Positions 7,697 through 18,668 are shown, numbered from the stretch's first letter. The stretch: 64,000 bases of DNA from Spirosoma rhododendri (GCF_012849055.1 NZ_CP051677.1:62001-126000), one strand, 5' to 3'. Translations and numbers: made by a program. Notes: generated from the sequence alone by a model not told the origin.

Positions 7697-9385
7697 ATGA
7701 CACGACTACAACCAGGAAGAGCATCCGCATTGCGCATAAGTTGTGCCATTAGCCGGGGTCCCTCCGTAAAAGATCGCTTATTTATTGGCTGGTTGGCGTT
7801 GCTCGTCACAGCGGGTTCGGCCTTCGGGCAGGCGGGTTGTGGCTGCGATTATCTGATCGACAAAGCCGGTGTCTACAACAACAGTAAACTCGGTATCAAA
7901 CCCGGCCAAACTGTTTGCGTGAAGGCCGGACGCTACGACTACCTGCGCTTCAACGGCTTCGTCGGTACGGCCAGCCAGCCGATCCGATTTGTCAACTGCG
8001 GGGGTCAGGTTCAGGTGGGTGTTGATGCGTACTACTCTGGCATCCAATTCAATACGAGCCGCTATTTCGTCCTGTCCGGCTCCGGTGATCCGGCAACGCC
8101 GTACGGGTTCAAACTGGATCGCTCCAATCAGTCGGCATCGGGTGTCAGCATCGGCGGGCTGAGTTCCGACTGCGAAGTGGAGCAGGTGGAAGTGGCCTAC
8201 GCCGGATTTGCCGGATTTATGGTTAAAACGGATCCCAGCTGCGACTCGGCGACATGGCGGTCAAATTTCGAGATGCGCAATGTGAGGCTGCACGACAACT
8301 ACATTCACGATACCGGCGGGGAAGGCATGTACCTCGGCCACTCCTACTACACGGGCGTGACCGTCACCTGCGACGGTACCCAGAAAACGGTATACCCTCA
8401 CCTTATATACGGGCTGCACGTGTACAACAACCGTATCGAACGTACGGCAGCCGAAGGGTTGCAGTACGGATGTGCGCCCGATGCGCAGGTTCACCATAAC
8501 ACACTGGCCTACACGGGCATTTCTCCCTTTGCAAACTACCAGAACAACGGGCTGCAAATTGGCGGAGGGGGCGGTGGCGACTGCTACAGCAATCAGATTG
8601 CTCACGTCGCGGGTATCGGCCTGATCATAATCGGGCACCTGGGCGACAACCGTATCTACAATAACGTAATCTACGACACCAGCATGGATGGTATTTTCTG
8701 CGACGACCGGGCGGGATCGCTGGCCAATACCAACATGCTCTTCGCCAACAACACCATCCATCACACGGGGCGTGACGGTATCCGGCTGTACAACCAGAAC
8801 AACACCAACGTACTTATCAACAATGCCGTCACGCGGTTCAATGCCAAAGGCGATCAGGGCGGCCGGGCGTTCACGTTTATGCAGGGCGCCACGGCAACGC
8901 TGTCGACAAACGTTACGGCAGCAACCATAAACGCTGCCTACTACGTCAACGACTCAACCAATTTTCGACCCGCAGCAGGCTCCCCACTCATCAGAGCCGG
9001 TACGAACATCAGCAACTGGGGTATAACGACTGATCTACCGGGTGAAAACCGCGCGGATGGGAGTAACTACGACGTAGGCGCGTACAAGTATATACCGATA
9101 GCGAGCGCCCGCCGATCGGCTTTATCGGTAACGAACTCCCCTGCCGAACTGCTTGTCTTCCCCTCGCCTACCAGCACGACCATTACCTGCAAACTCTCTT
9201 CGGAGCTAGTTATCAGCCACTTGTCTGTTTACTCACAGCAGGGCGTTCGGGTTGCGAACATTCGTACGCATCAGCCCGTAAACAGCCTGACGTATTCAGC
9301 CGACCAATTACCAACGGGCGTGTACACCGTCGTCGTTCGCGATACCAATCATCAGGTGTATTACGGCCGCTTCGTCAGGATGTAG
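7697..9385 (+). CDS. Secreted right-handed beta-helix protein with type IX secretion C-terminal domain
   Basis: 562 residues. A hydrophobic signal segment (about 27-45, ending AFGQ) follows an unusually long, basic N-terminus, so the true start could be later. Residues about 85-400 carry PbH1-type turns with repeated YNN and HDN motifs (NNRIERTAAEG, NNVIYDTSMDG, NNTIHHTGRDG, NNAVTRFNAK). This is the fold of pectate-lyase-like and NosD/CASH proteins. The last 80 residues (LLVFPSPTS..., ending QVYYGRFVRM) form a T9SS type A sorting domain, so export and surface attachment are expected. Placed beside the exopolysaccharide genes, it may bind, epimerise or cleave the polymer; no catalytic residues could be assigned. 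Confidence 0.8.
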   Translation: MTRLQPGRASALRISCAISRGPSVKDRLFIGWLALLVTAGSAFGQAGCGCDYLIDKAGVYNNSKLGIKPGQTVCVKAGRYDYLRFNGFVGTASQPIRFVNCGGQVQVGVDAYYSGIQFNTSRYFVLSGSGDPATPYGFKLDRSNQSASGVSIGGLSSDCEVEQVEVAYAGFAGFMVKTDPSCDSATWRSNFEMRNVRLHDNYIHDTGGEGMYLGHSYYTGVTVTCDGTQKTVYPHLIYGLHVYNNRIERTAAEGLQYGCAPDAQVHHNTLAYTGISPFANYQNNGLQIGGGGGGDCYSNQIAHVAGIGLIIIGHLGDNRIYNNVIYDTSMDGIFCDDRAGSLANTNMLFANNTIHHTGRDGIRLYNQNNTNVLINNAVTRFNAKGDQGGRAFTFMQGATATLSTNVTAATINAAYYVNDSTNFRPAAGSPLIRAGTNISNWGITTDLPGENRADGSNYDVGAYKYIPIASARRSALSVTNSPAELLVFPSPTSTTITCKLSSELVISHLSVYSQQGVRVANIRTHQPVNSLTYSADQLPTGVYTVVVRDTNHQVYYGRFVRM

Positions 9386-9484
9386 CCCATTCTCCGCACT
9401 CTCTCAAGTGATTGGATACTATGGAAATTTAGAGTCGTCAGACACGACAACCAGTACTTATAGCCCTTTCTCCCCCTTCCCAAC

Positions 9485-11755
9485 CTATGGCTTCGGTACC
9501 GTGATCTGTTGTGCCCAGGTCCAGGCGGGCGGCTCGACGTTCAGCAGGTGTTTGACGAAAAAGTCGCGCCGTTTGTGTTCGCCGTAATCCCCGCCCAGCG
9601 AATGCCCCATGCCCGGCACCATCAGGAAATCGAAGTTTTTATTGGCTTTAATCAGCGCGTTGATAAACTGGTACGTCGACGACGGATCAACGTTATCGTC
9701 CAGCTCACCCAGAATCAGCAGCAGCTTACCCTGCAACTTGTGGGCGTCGGTGACGTTAGACGATTCGGCGTAGTGCGGGCCAACGGGGTAGCCCATCCAC
9801 TGCTCGTTCCACCACATTTTGTCCATCCGATTGTCGTGGCAACCCGACGACGACACGGCCACTTTGTAGAAGTCCGGGTGGTGCAGCAACGCCCCCGCCG
9901 AACTCTGCCCACCCGCCGAGTTACCCCAGATACCGACCCGGTTCAGGTCCATGTACGGGTAGCGTTTGGCGGCAGCGCGCAGCCACGCCATGCGGTCAGG
10001 AAAGCCGCTGTCTTTGAGATCTTTCCAGCACACATCCTGAAACGCCTTCGAGCGGTTGGCCGTGCCCATCCCGTCGATCTGCACCACAATAAAGCCCAGT
10101 TCAGCCATTTCGTGCAGCGATCCACGCGAGTCGGTGACGAAGTTTTTCGGCACAAACGAATCGTGTGGCCCGGCGTAGATGTACTCGATCACCGGATACG
10201 TTTTCGCCGGGTCAAAGTTCGACGGGCGGACGATGATACCCCAGATGTCGGTTTTGCCGTCGCGCCCGACCGATGAGAATACTTCGGGCATCTGCCAGCC
10301 CGTTGCCAGCAGCGGGTTAATATCGGCAGTTTCCAGGTCCATCAGCACCTTACCCGTGTTGGTCTGCCGCAGCACCGTCTTCTGGGGCGTATCGACCCGC
10401 GAATAGCAGTCGACCACGTACTGATAGTCGGGCGAGAAAAACAGGCGGTGGTTGGCGTTCTCACGGGTGAGTGCCGTCAGGCCGGAACCGTCGAAATTGA
10501 CCCGGTACAGTTGAATCAGGTACGGGTCCTGCCCGGCTTCGCGCCCGCTGCCCTCGAACAGAATCGTGCGGTTGGCCTCGTCGACGTGCAGCACCTTCCG
10601 CACCACCCACGGCCCCTTCGTGATCTGATTTTTCAGCCGCCCCGTCCCGTCGTACAGGTACAGGTGATTCCAGCCGTCGCGCTCCGACGCCCAGATCAGC
10701 TCGCGCCCGTCGGACACGTCGTAGCGATAGTTTTTGCCGCTGTACTGGATAAACGTCGGGCTGCTTTCCTCGATCAGCGACTTCATAGCCCCGGCGGTGT
10801 TCATCTCGAAAACCGTGTATCGTTGATGCCCGCGTTGGTTGTACTCAAACGTAAACGCCCGGCCGTCTTTCCGCCATTGGGGCGTCGTGACGTTGTACTG
10901 ATTGTCGACCAGCGCGGCCGGTACAGCTACGGGCGACTTGCCATCGAGGCTAAACAGCACGGGCGTACGCAGCGGCAGCGCATCGCCGGGCTTCCGGTAC
11001 GTGCGCGACTGTAGCCTGGGCTGCAACTGATCGGTGGGCGACGACTCGATCAAATACAGCTTATGCGGATCATCGGGGTGAATTCGGGTAGCGGCCAGCC
11101 GTTTCGAGTCGGGCGACCACATAATCCGGCCCGAATAGTAATCCCCCGCCGACCCGTCGCTGCTCAAAGCCGTCTCTGGAGTCGACCCCGTCGCGGGCCG
11201 CACGTAGACATTGTGATTTCTGATATAGGCGACCTGCTTCCCGTCCGGCGACGGCACCAGCCGCCCTTCCTCCCGCTCCCCATCCGACTCGCCCCAGTAC
11301 CGCGACCCCGCCGGTTTAGCCACCTCGCGCAGCCGACACGCGTAGGTATCGAGCGAGCAGGTAAACGTCGAATCCTTGATCTTAAACGACACTTCCCCCG
11401 CTTCCAGCGTCACCCCATCGACCGGCAACTGATACGCCCCCATCGGCTTACCCGTCACCGCCCCTAGCGACTGCGCCAGCCGCGCCTGATCGAAAGCCGG
11501 GCGTTTCGCCTGCCCCGCCACCTCGACCCGCACAAACTCGTTACCGTTAGCTGTCCGTTTCGCGTACCAGAACGAGCGCCCATCCGCCTGCCACTGCACC
11601 CGCTCCGGCGCATCGCAGACCTTGTTTTGAAACGCTCCGTTCAGCCGTTCCGCCCGCTGATAATCCGCCAACGTCCCCTGCGCCCAGCTGGCTAATGGCA
11701 AAAGTGAGAGTATTGATAAGCAAGCAGAACGAGTATATAGGGTGGTAAACGTCAT
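9485..11755 (-). CDS. Prolyl oligopeptidase family (S9) peptidase, DPP-IV-like
   Basis: About 756 residues. A signal peptide ends at SWAQG. An N-terminal beta-propeller shows repeated SPDGKQVAYIRN and SPDSKRLAATR blades and the DPP-IV N-terminal region. The C-terminal alpha/beta-hydrolase has the nucleophile motif GNSAGG, the acid in GELDDNVDP and the histidine in GMGHSLGG, so the triad is complete. The nucleophile elbow reads GNSAGG where DPP-IV has GWSYGG. Such periplasmic enzymes trim dipeptides or small peptides. ATG 11755 was preferred over 11767 because the signal core follows directly. It stands alone, divergent from the A+T-rich module. Confidence 0.88.
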   Translation of the reverse strand: MTFTTLYTRSACLSILSLLPLASWAQGTLADYQRAERLNGAFQNKVCDAPERVQWQADGRSFWYAKRTANGNEFVRVEVAGQAKRPAFDQARLAQSLGAVTGKPMGAYQLPVDGVTLEAGEVSFKIKDSTFTCSLDTYACRLREVAKPAGSRYWGESDGEREEGRLVPSPDGKQVAYIRNHNVYVRPATGSTPETALSSDGSAGDYYSGRIMWSPDSKRLAATRIHPDDPHKLYLIESSPTDQLQPRLQSRTYRKPGDALPLRTPVLFSLDGKSPVAVPAALVDNQYNVTTPQWRKDGRAFTFEYNQRGHQRYTVFEMNTAGAMKSLIEESSPTFIQYSGKNYRYDVSDGRELIWASERDGWNHLYLYDGTGRLKNQITKGPWVVRKVLHVDEANRTILFEGSGREAGQDPYLIQLYRVNFDGSGLTALTRENANHRLFFSPDYQYVVDCYSRVDTPQKTVLRQTNTGKVLMDLETADINPLLATGWQMPEVFSSVGRDGKTDIWGIIVRPSNFDPAKTYPVIEYIYAGPHDSFVPKNFVTDSRGSLHEMAELGFIVVQIDGMGTANRSKAFQDVCWKDLKDSGFPDRMAWLRAAAKRYPYMDLNRVGIWGNSAGGQSSAGALLHHPDFYKVAVSSSGCHDNRMDKMWWNEQWMGYPVGPHYAESSNVTDAHKLQGKLLLILGELDDNVDPSSTYQFINALIKANKNFDFLMVPGMGHSLGGDYGEHKRRDFFVKHLLNVEPPAWTWAQQITVPKP

Positions 11756-11767
11756 GACAAACGACAA

Positions 11768-12296
11768 GTAGCAAATTGAACAGCCCTAAAGATAACATTC
11801 GGAACCGCACAATAAACGATTCGACCACTTACGATATAAATGCAACAATCATATTGGTAGCTGTACGACAAATACGTATGATTACATGATTACGCGTTAG
11901 CTCACAGCTACAGGTCGACAACTCTACGAATAATCAGCCGACTAATTACACGAAATTATAACCATCAGTTAGTCAGTGCGTTTCAACTCCAAAATTTTGC
12001 GCACGGTAGTATGTTGCGGTGACGCATCTGCCTTGCTTCGCGCCCCATAACGCGTATTGCTCGTCTACTTTTTGTGCCTGCACAAGGTAAATCCAACTGC
12101 CAACATGGCGGGAATGCCGTATCGTTAGCTTTTACCTATCAACGGGCCAAATCCAGCAGCCAGCCGGGGGCATGTGCAGGGTTGTTCACATGGGACGTGT
12201 GAGGTGGGATTAGGCAGGCTTGGTGGGTAGCACAATAGTCAATTCAGCTTTTCAAATAGCTAACTTTTGAAGTAAGTAATTTTCAATAACATCTAT
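11768..12296. other. Gene-free stretch between the S9 peptidase and the A+T-rich module
   Basis: No open frame here reads like a protein and no strong hairpin was found. The first 200 bases are A+T-rich and probably hold the promoter of the S9 peptidase. G+C rises in the middle and falls again before 12297. A degenerate TAACTTTTG lies at about 12261-12269, upstream of the next gene. It may be the left junction of the foreign module. Confidence 0.4.
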
Positions 12297-12887
12297 ATGG
12301 TTGAGGCTTTACAGATTTTTTCCAAGTCGTTGGACTCAAATCAGTATGTGATTAAAGTGCCAGTTTACGTTTCTGAGATCAAAACAGGATCAGATGAGCT
12401 TTTTGGTGGCGTCTCTTTTAAACACATGATTGATAGCCTAGTAAGGAAGATTGATGAATATAATTCAAATTCAGGCGAAATAAAAACTTACAAAAAGAAA
12501 AAGACTTTTGAACGGGTCATAAAAGGCATAGAATATCATGAGATTCCTATTGGGTTGAGGTCTGGCCTGCTAATAAAAATGACTTCCTACAACACAAACT
12601 ACATGGATGGTTTTTATGAGGAGTCGAGCAGGGTTCCATTGACCAAAAGAACAAAAATAGGAAGTGACAATAACTTCATGCTGATGTTTCCAAATATTTT
12701 TGGCAGCAACCCCCAAAATTATAAGTACCAATGGGTTGTCCTTTTATATGAAGACCCCAACAAGGACTTTAATGAGATTTCAAGTACTGCAAAATCAGTA
12801 CTCAAAAAGGTGTTTGATATAAAAGTCGAAAATATCAAACTAAAGACTGTGATCAATAATGTTACAATTCAGAAGATAGCCCCTTAA
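12297..12887 (+). CDS. Hypothetical protein of an A+T-rich foreign module, first gene
   Basis: 196 residues, family not recognised. It is rich in Lys, Ile, Asn and Tyr, has no signal peptide or membrane segment, and looks like a soluble mixed alpha/beta protein. The C-terminal third (LLYEDPNKDF... then VLKKVFDIKVENIKL) reads like a helical or amphipathic end. Base composition is much lower in G+C than every neighbour, so recent transfer is likely. The stop codon (12885-12887) is followed at once by the ATG of the next gene, which implies a two-gene operon and a joint function. A defence or toxin-type role is possible from context but not shown by any motif. Confidence 0.6.
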   Translation: MVEALQIFSKSLDSNQYVIKVPVYVSEIKTGSDELFGGVSFKHMIDSLVRKIDEYNSNSGEIKTYKKKKTFERVIKGIEYHEIPIGLRSGLLIKMTSYNTNYMDGFYEESSRVPLTKRTKIGSDNNFMLMFPNIFGSNPQNYKYQWVVLLYEDPNKDFNEISSTAKSVLKKVFDIKVENIKLKTVINNVTIQKIAP

Positions 12888-13333
12888 ATGACACTTCGTT
12901 TGGTCGTGATAGATCACAATAGCGACGAAGAACCACCCGAATTTAATGAATACTTGGTTGGCGTAAAAAATAAATCAATAACGGAACGCCAATACAAAAA
13001 TCTACCTGCCGATAAAGCTATAGAGTTAATTAAAAAAAGGCCTTTCCTAGATAAAGCCTTTCAGATTATCAAACCTATCATGATGTTGTAGGCAATTCAA
13101 AGGACAGGGAGTATTTATTAAAATTATTAGCCGATACAGAAGAAGAAGAAATCTATATTATTCCTATTTTGAAAGAAGTTAGCGAGTTAGGGATTGTATT
13201 GACCCCTGAATTACTTATAGAACTTACTTCGGACGTGGAACAGCCTGTTTTGGTCCAAATTAGGAACCATTATTTTCGATTCTTCGATCCTGTTTTCAAG
13301 GTTTATGCGAGAATAAGAAACTGGAAGTTTTAG
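12888..13333 (+). CDS. Hypothetical protein of the A+T-rich module, second gene (frameshifted as sequenced)
   Basis: The frame from ATG 12888 ends at 13091 after 67 residues. A second frame with the same composition continues to TAG 13331-13333 (DREYLLKLLADTEEEE ... VYARIRNWKF). One extra T in the run at about 13059-13061 would join them as DKAFSDYQTYHDVVGNSKD, giving a protein of about 148 residues. No known domain was recognised; it is acidic and rich in leucine and isoleucine. It starts directly after the stop of the first gene. Whether the break is a sequence error or true decay cannot be decided here. Confidence 0.5.
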
Positions 13334-13522
13334 CTTCTGTACTGTTGTTACGCATCAGTTACTTTCTGGTGACATGTGGCGCGTACTAAAGGCGGGTTCA
13401 CAGCCTAACCAAATGAGGGTGTAAAGGTGCAAGTACGTTCTTAGTATTGAGCTTCTTCCTTGTCCGTCAGCCTTTATAATCGTTAGGCATTTTACCGCTA
13501 ATATCCTGCTTCACTTCCTACC

Positions 13523-13756
13523 CTACCGCTTCTCTAACTCGTTGAGCAGGTAGTCGAGGCCGTTAATGCGGATTTCGTACATGGTTTGCAGAAGCTGGCC
13601 CAACTTGCCCGGCGGGAAACCTTTCTGGGCGAACCATTCCAGATAGGCGACGGGCAACGACCGGATCAATTGACCCTTGTGCTTGCCGAACGGCATTGGG
13701 TAGCGTAGTAGCTCAAGCAGAAGTTGCGGGTCGCCGTTGGGGGAGTCGGTGTGCAT
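13523..13756 (-). CDS. DUF3820 family protein
   Basis: 77 residues, full length for this small family. The diagnostic segment is MPFGKHKGQLIRSLPVAYL (about 21-39) followed by WFAQKGFP. Members are small cytoplasmic proteins of uncertain role, once labelled quorum-sensing regulated virulence factors. It stands alone on the minus strand just after the A+T-rich module, with normal host composition, so it probably marks the module's right border. Confidence 0.8.
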   Translation of the reverse strand: MHTDSPNGDPQLLLELLRYPMPFGKHKGQLIRSLPVAYLEWFAQKGFPPGKLGQLLQTMYEIRINGLDYLLNELEKR

Positions 13757-14006
13757 GGACGGGTTGGTTAGCAGCGGGCAAAGTACGGTACAACGTCGGG
13801 CAGTTAGGCTATGTGTCTACGCGCTTTTGATTGGCGGTCTAAAACGGCGCGGTCGCGTGGGCGGTTCGGGGGCGGACCGGGTGGTTTACCACCGTATAGT
13901 AAACTGATTAGACAAAAAAACGGAATCGGCTTATTTTCAGGTCATCAGCGGTGATACCCGGCTAATTGGCCTGTTCGTCAGGGTCACGGCTGCCTTATCT
14001 ACAGAT

Positions 14007-15149
14007 TTGTCAACTAACCCAGACATTCCTGTGCGTATCGACTCGTTAACGTCTACCCGATTTGTGGTTGCGTTGCTGCTGGTTTTGTTCCACACAGCAG
14101 CAACCGGTCTGTCCAACGACAGCTTCATTGGAAAACTGCTGCTGGCTGGCGATAGTGGTGTTAGCTATTTCTTCGTCCTGTCAGGTTTTATCCTAGTGAT
14201 AGCCAGCGGGGATAATCAGCATCTTCCTCAGCGCATCCGCAAAGGACGGTTCTGGCGCAACCGTTTCGCCCGCATCTACCCGCTTTATCTGGTTGCGCTC
14301 ACGCTGACGTTTGTCGCCGACGTACTGACGCATAGTAATTCGTTCGGGCGTCTTAGCCTGGGATCGGTCGTGAGTAGCCTGCTGCTGATTCAGGCCTGGA
14401 TACCGGCCTACACAATGGACCTCAACTACCCCGGCTGGTCGCTGTCGGCAGAGGTGTTTTTCTACGCGCTGTTTCCGGTGCTTTACGCAGGCATGGTCCG
14501 GCGGTCGGTCTGGCAAATGCTGGCGATGACTATCCTGTTCTGGGGAATCAGTCTCGCCGTCCATGTCGATATGGTCCAGCAGATGAGCGTCGTCGATACG
14601 GCGTGGTTTCACAACCTGACCATGTATTTCCCGCTGTTGCACCTCAACACGTTTCTACTGGGTATGGCCACCGGCTTTATCTGGGTACGGCATCGCACCC
14701 GACTGGCGCACTACCAACTCGGTCTCGCACTGGCGTTGCTGGTAATGGCTGCGGTGATTGGCTATGTCATTGTCAATCAGTTACCCCTGCTGCGGCTGCG
14801 GCACAACGGTTTGTTTGCCCCGCTGTTTATCCTGCTCATTCTGTGGCTGTCTGTTCAGTCGGGTGTCCTGAGCCGGTGGCTGAGCCGACCGTTGCCGGTT
14901 CATCTGGGCGAAATCAGCTACGGTATCTACCTGCTGCAAATTCCCGTCGGCACCGTCGCGTTCTACGTCAACTACCGATGGCTGCACTGCCCAACCTGGG
15001 TTTACCTGCCCCTATACATTGGGCTGCTGTGCGGCATAGCCAGCCTGTGTTATCGCTTTATCGAAACCCCGGCCCGCCAGTTTATCCGGCAGTGGACACT
15101 CCCCCGCTTCGTCAGATCGTCCGACGAACAACTGTCCCGGCCTGCTTGA
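14007..15149 (+). CDS. Acyltransferase family 3 (OafA/YrhL-like) membrane protein
   Basis: 380 residues with about ten membrane segments. The family signature is visible: an N-terminal SLTSTRFVVALLLVLFH (the active-site His at the end of the first helix), then GDSGVSYFFVLSGFIL and an RNRFARIYPLYL motif, followed by WSLSAEVFFY. These enzymes O-acylate exported sugars or lipids at the inner membrane. The start is TTG 14007; GTG 14031 is also possible. It could decorate the exopolysaccharide made by the cluster at the left of the window, but it is not adjacent to it. Confidence 0.85.
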   Translation: MSTNPDIPVRIDSLTSTRFVVALLLVLFHTAATGLSNDSFIGKLLLAGDSGVSYFFVLSGFILVIASGDNQHLPQRIRKGRFWRNRFARIYPLYLVALTLTFVADVLTHSNSFGRLSLGSVVSSLLLIQAWIPAYTMDLNYPGWSLSAEVFFYALFPVLYAGMVRRSVWQMLAMTILFWGISLAVHVDMVQQMSVVDTAWFHNLTMYFPLLHLNTFLLGMATGFIWVRHRTRLAHYQLGLALALLVMAAVIGYVIVNQLPLLRLRHNGLFAPLFILLILWLSVQSGVLSRWLSRPLPVHLGEISYGIYLLQIPVGTVAFYVNYRWLHCPTWVYLPLYIGLLCGIASLCYRFIETPARQFIRQWTLPRFVRSSDEQLSRPA

Positions 15150-15340
15150 CGGCGAAAAGCGTTTCCCGGCTCGCGATAGCAGGATGCTCATCCTGTCCGC
15201 TCCGGCCTGTCGGGAGCAGCGCCGTAGATCGTTTGCCATACGGCCCGATTAACGGCTGTAATCGTGCATATTTGTGGATACATACAAACGTTTGTCTCTT
15301 TTTGACTTATTCCTGACGAATCTTCTTCAACGCTCTACCC

Positions 15341-18300
15341 GTGCACACGACTAATCGCTTCCGGTTGCTGGCCTGCCTGTTGCCGCTGCTGGTAAATACA
15401 CCCCTCACGCTCTCGGCACAGTCTGAAAAAGCCGATGCCCCTGCGCCCCGCTTTGCCGTTGCCGAACCAACGCTTTCGCCCGACGGCCGCGAAATCGCCT
15501 TTGTCTCTGGGGGCGATATCTGGACGGTACCGACGACGGGGGGCGAAGCGCGGCTGCTGGTGGCCCATTCCGATAACGAATCGCGCCCACTCTACTCACC
15601 CGACGGCACCTACCTGGCTTTCGGCTCGACCCGCTCCGGCAACGGCGATATCTACCTGCTCACGCTGGAAACCGGCGAACTCCGCCGACTGACTTACGAC
15701 GACGGGGCCGAAACGCTGACCGGCTGGGCACCCGACAGCAAGATAGTTTATTTTCAGTCAACGAGCCGCGACGTGGCCGGGATGAACGACATCTACCGGG
15801 TGCCCATCACGGGCGGCACGCCGATGGCCGTCACCGCCGACCGCTACGCCAGCGAATTCTACGGCACCCCCTCCCCGACGGGCAGACGCTGGCTTTTTCG
15901 GCGCGGGGTATCGCTGCCGCACAGTGGTGGCGCAAAGGCAGCAGCCACCTCGACCAAACCGAACTCTGGACCTGCAAGCTGAACCTGAAGAAAGGCGACA
16001 AACCCAGCTACGAACGGCTGACGGAAGGGGGCGCGAAAGAACTGTGGCCGCAATGGAGTCCCGACGGGCAGACACTGTACTACATGTCGGACCGTAACGG
16101 GAGTCAGAATTTGTGGGCCAAACCGCTCAAAGGGCAGGCCGTGATGCTGACCCAGTTTAAGACTGGCCGCGTGCTGTGGCCCGCTATCAGCCAAACTGGT
16201 AAAATCATTGCGTTTGAGCGCGATTTTCAGATCTGGACATACGACATCGCTACAAAGCAGACCGCCCCGGTGGCCATCCGGTTGCGAGGTGCGGCAGCGG
16301 GTCCGTCGGTCGATCACCAGAAACTAACCAGCCAGTTTCGCGATTTGGCCCTGTCGCCCGACGGGAAGAAGGTCGCGTTTACGGCCCACGGCGACGTGTT
16401 TGCGACGTCGGCCAAAGACGGGGGCGATGCAGTTCGACTGAGTAACACACCCGCGCTGGAATCGCAGCTGGCGTGGCTGCCTAACAGCCGCAGCCTGATC
16501 TACGTCAGCACCCGAAATGGGGCGGGAAATCTGTACCAGTACGATTTTGGCACCCGCACCGAAACCCGCCTGACCGACAACCACGAGGACGACGGCGCAC
16601 CGGTACTGTCGCCCGATGGGCAGTCGGTGGCGTTTATCCGAAACGGGCAGGAACTACACGTGCTGGAGTTGAGCAGCAAGAAAGAGAAACAGTTATACAA
16701 AGGGTACCTGGGTCGGTCACCGTTTGCCAGCAGCGGCACGGTGGTGTGGTCGCCGGACGGAAAATGGCTGGCGTTCGCCGTGTACGGGGCCAAGACGTTC
16801 CGCAACGTGTGGGTGGTGCCCAGCAGTGGTGGCGACGCGAAGGCAGTTAGTTTTCTGGCCAACACCTTCGGCGGCAACCTGACCTGGAGCCCCGACGGCA
16901 AATACATTCTGTTTGGCACGAATCAGCGCACCGAGCAGGCTCAGCTGGCCCGCGTCGACCTGACTCCGCACGCACCCCGGTTCCGGGAAGATCAGTTCCG
17001 CGATCTATTCAACGAGGAGGTGCCGCGCACGATTCGCCCCACCAGCCCGTCGACGCCGGTAACGCCCAGCTCCACGACCGACAAAGCCCCCAACCGCGAC
17101 ACGCTGACAAATAGCCCCAAAACCAAAGCCGGTCCGAAAGAAATCACCAGCATCGTATTCGACGGTATTCGCCAGCGTATGAGCCTGGTACCGATTGGGG
17201 TCGAAGTCGACGCGCAGTCGATCAGTAAAGACGGCAAAACGCTGCTGCTGACCGCGACGGTGGGCAACCGGCAGAACCTGTACACCTACTCGCTCGATGA
17301 AACCAGTGCCGAGCGGCCCGTCGCTAAGCAACTGACGACCACGCCCGGCCAGAAAAGCAACGCGCAGTTTACGGCCGATAGCAAAGACGTGTTTTACATC
17401 GAGCAGGGCCGTATTCAGTCGGTGTCGCTCGACAAGCGGGAACCGAAACCACTGGCGGTAACGGCCGAACTCGACGTTGATTTCGGCGCTGAAAAGCTAC
17501 AGGTATTCCAGCAGGCGTGGGATGTGCAGAACAAAGGCTTCTACGACCCGGCGTTCCACGGCGTCGACTGGGCGGGGGTGAAAAAGCAGTACGAACCCCT
17601 CGTGGCCGGTGCCCGTACGCCCGATGAACTGCGTCGATTGCTGAGTCTGATGGTCGGTGAACTGAACGCGTCGCACTCGGGCGTGTCGGGGCCGCAAGGG
17701 TCCATCGACATCACCACGGGCCGACCGGGGCTGCGCTTCGACCGGATCACCTACGAGACCACGGGCAAACTACTCATTACGGAGGTGGTCGACATGGGTC
17801 CGGCCGATCTGTCGGGGACCATCAAGCCCGGCGACTATCTGGTGTCGGTCGACGGCACGGCGATTGACAAAAACACCAACCTAGATCAGTTGCTGAGCAA
17901 CAAAATCAACCGGCAAACCCGGCTTGGTATCGCCCCCTCGCCTACCGGTACCGTCCGTGACGTCAACGTACAGCCGGTCAATCAGGCGACGGAGAAAGGT
18001 CTGCTCTATAAGCAGTGGGTGCAGCAGCAGCGCAATTTTGTTGATAAAGCCAGCAAGGGTCGGTTGGGCTACGTGCACATGTACGATATGTCGTCGGAAT
18101 CGCTCAATCAGCTGTTCCTCGATCTCGACGCGGAAAACCACAACCGGGAGGGTGTCGTGGTTGATGTGCGGAACAACAACGGTGGGTTTGTCAACGCCTA
18201 CGCCATCGACGTCTTCACCCGCAAGGGCTACCTGACTATGACGGGTCGGGGCATGCCGTCGGCACCGGCACGCACGCAGCTTGGTCAGCGCGCCCTCGAA

Positions 18301-18654
18301 CGCCCGACGATTCTGGTCACGAATCAGCACTCGCTCTCCGACGCCGAAGATTTCACCGAAGGCTACCGGACGCTGAAGCTGGGTAAGGTCGTCGGCGAAC
18401 CCACGGCGGGCTGGATCATTTTCACCTCAGCCGCGCAACTCATCGACGGTTCTTCAATCCGGCTACCGTTTTCGCGCATTACCGACAACCGGGGGCAGAA
18501 CATGGAACTGAACCCACGCCCGGTCGATGTCCCCGTGTCGCGGCCCATCGGCGAAAGCTACACCGACCAGAATATTCAGTTGCAGACGGCCGTTACCGAA
18601 CTGCTGAAACAGTTGAGCGAACCGACTTCGGATAAGTCGGTCGGGGGGAAATGA
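15341..18654 (+). CDS. Tricorn-like S41 protease with WD40/TolB propellers, frameshifted as sequenced
   Basis: Two frames (15341-15982 and from at least 16084 to 18654) belong to one protein of about 1100 residues. One extra C in the run at 15873-15876 restores SPDGQTLAFSARGI and joins them. GTG 15341 starts a signal peptide ending TLSAQ. Domains in order: a seven-bladed propeller, a second propeller (repeated SPDGK units), the tricorn core (FQQAWDVQNKGFYDP), a PDZ domain (GDYLVSVDG) and the S41 catalytic domain with VVDVRNNNGG and the serine motif NQHSLSDAEDF. Such periplasmic proteases degrade peptides. It is closed by a hairpin at 18669-18720. Confidence 0.83.
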
Positions 18655-18668
18655 TCGGACTTTGCCTA

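Noticed and set aside
13403-13488. attC-like site: GCCTAAC and GTTAGGC 86 bases apart at the right edge of the A+T-rich module
   Set aside because: The outer 7-bp boxes fit an integron recombination site, but the inner arms pair poorly (TAAAGG/CCTTTA only) with unequal spacers, and no integrase or second site is in the window.
14193-14642. Minus-strand open frame of 149 codons inside the acyltransferase gene
   Set aside because: Shadow of a strongly conserved plus-strand membrane protein; composition rich in Arg, Gln and His as in other antisense shadows of high-G+C genes.
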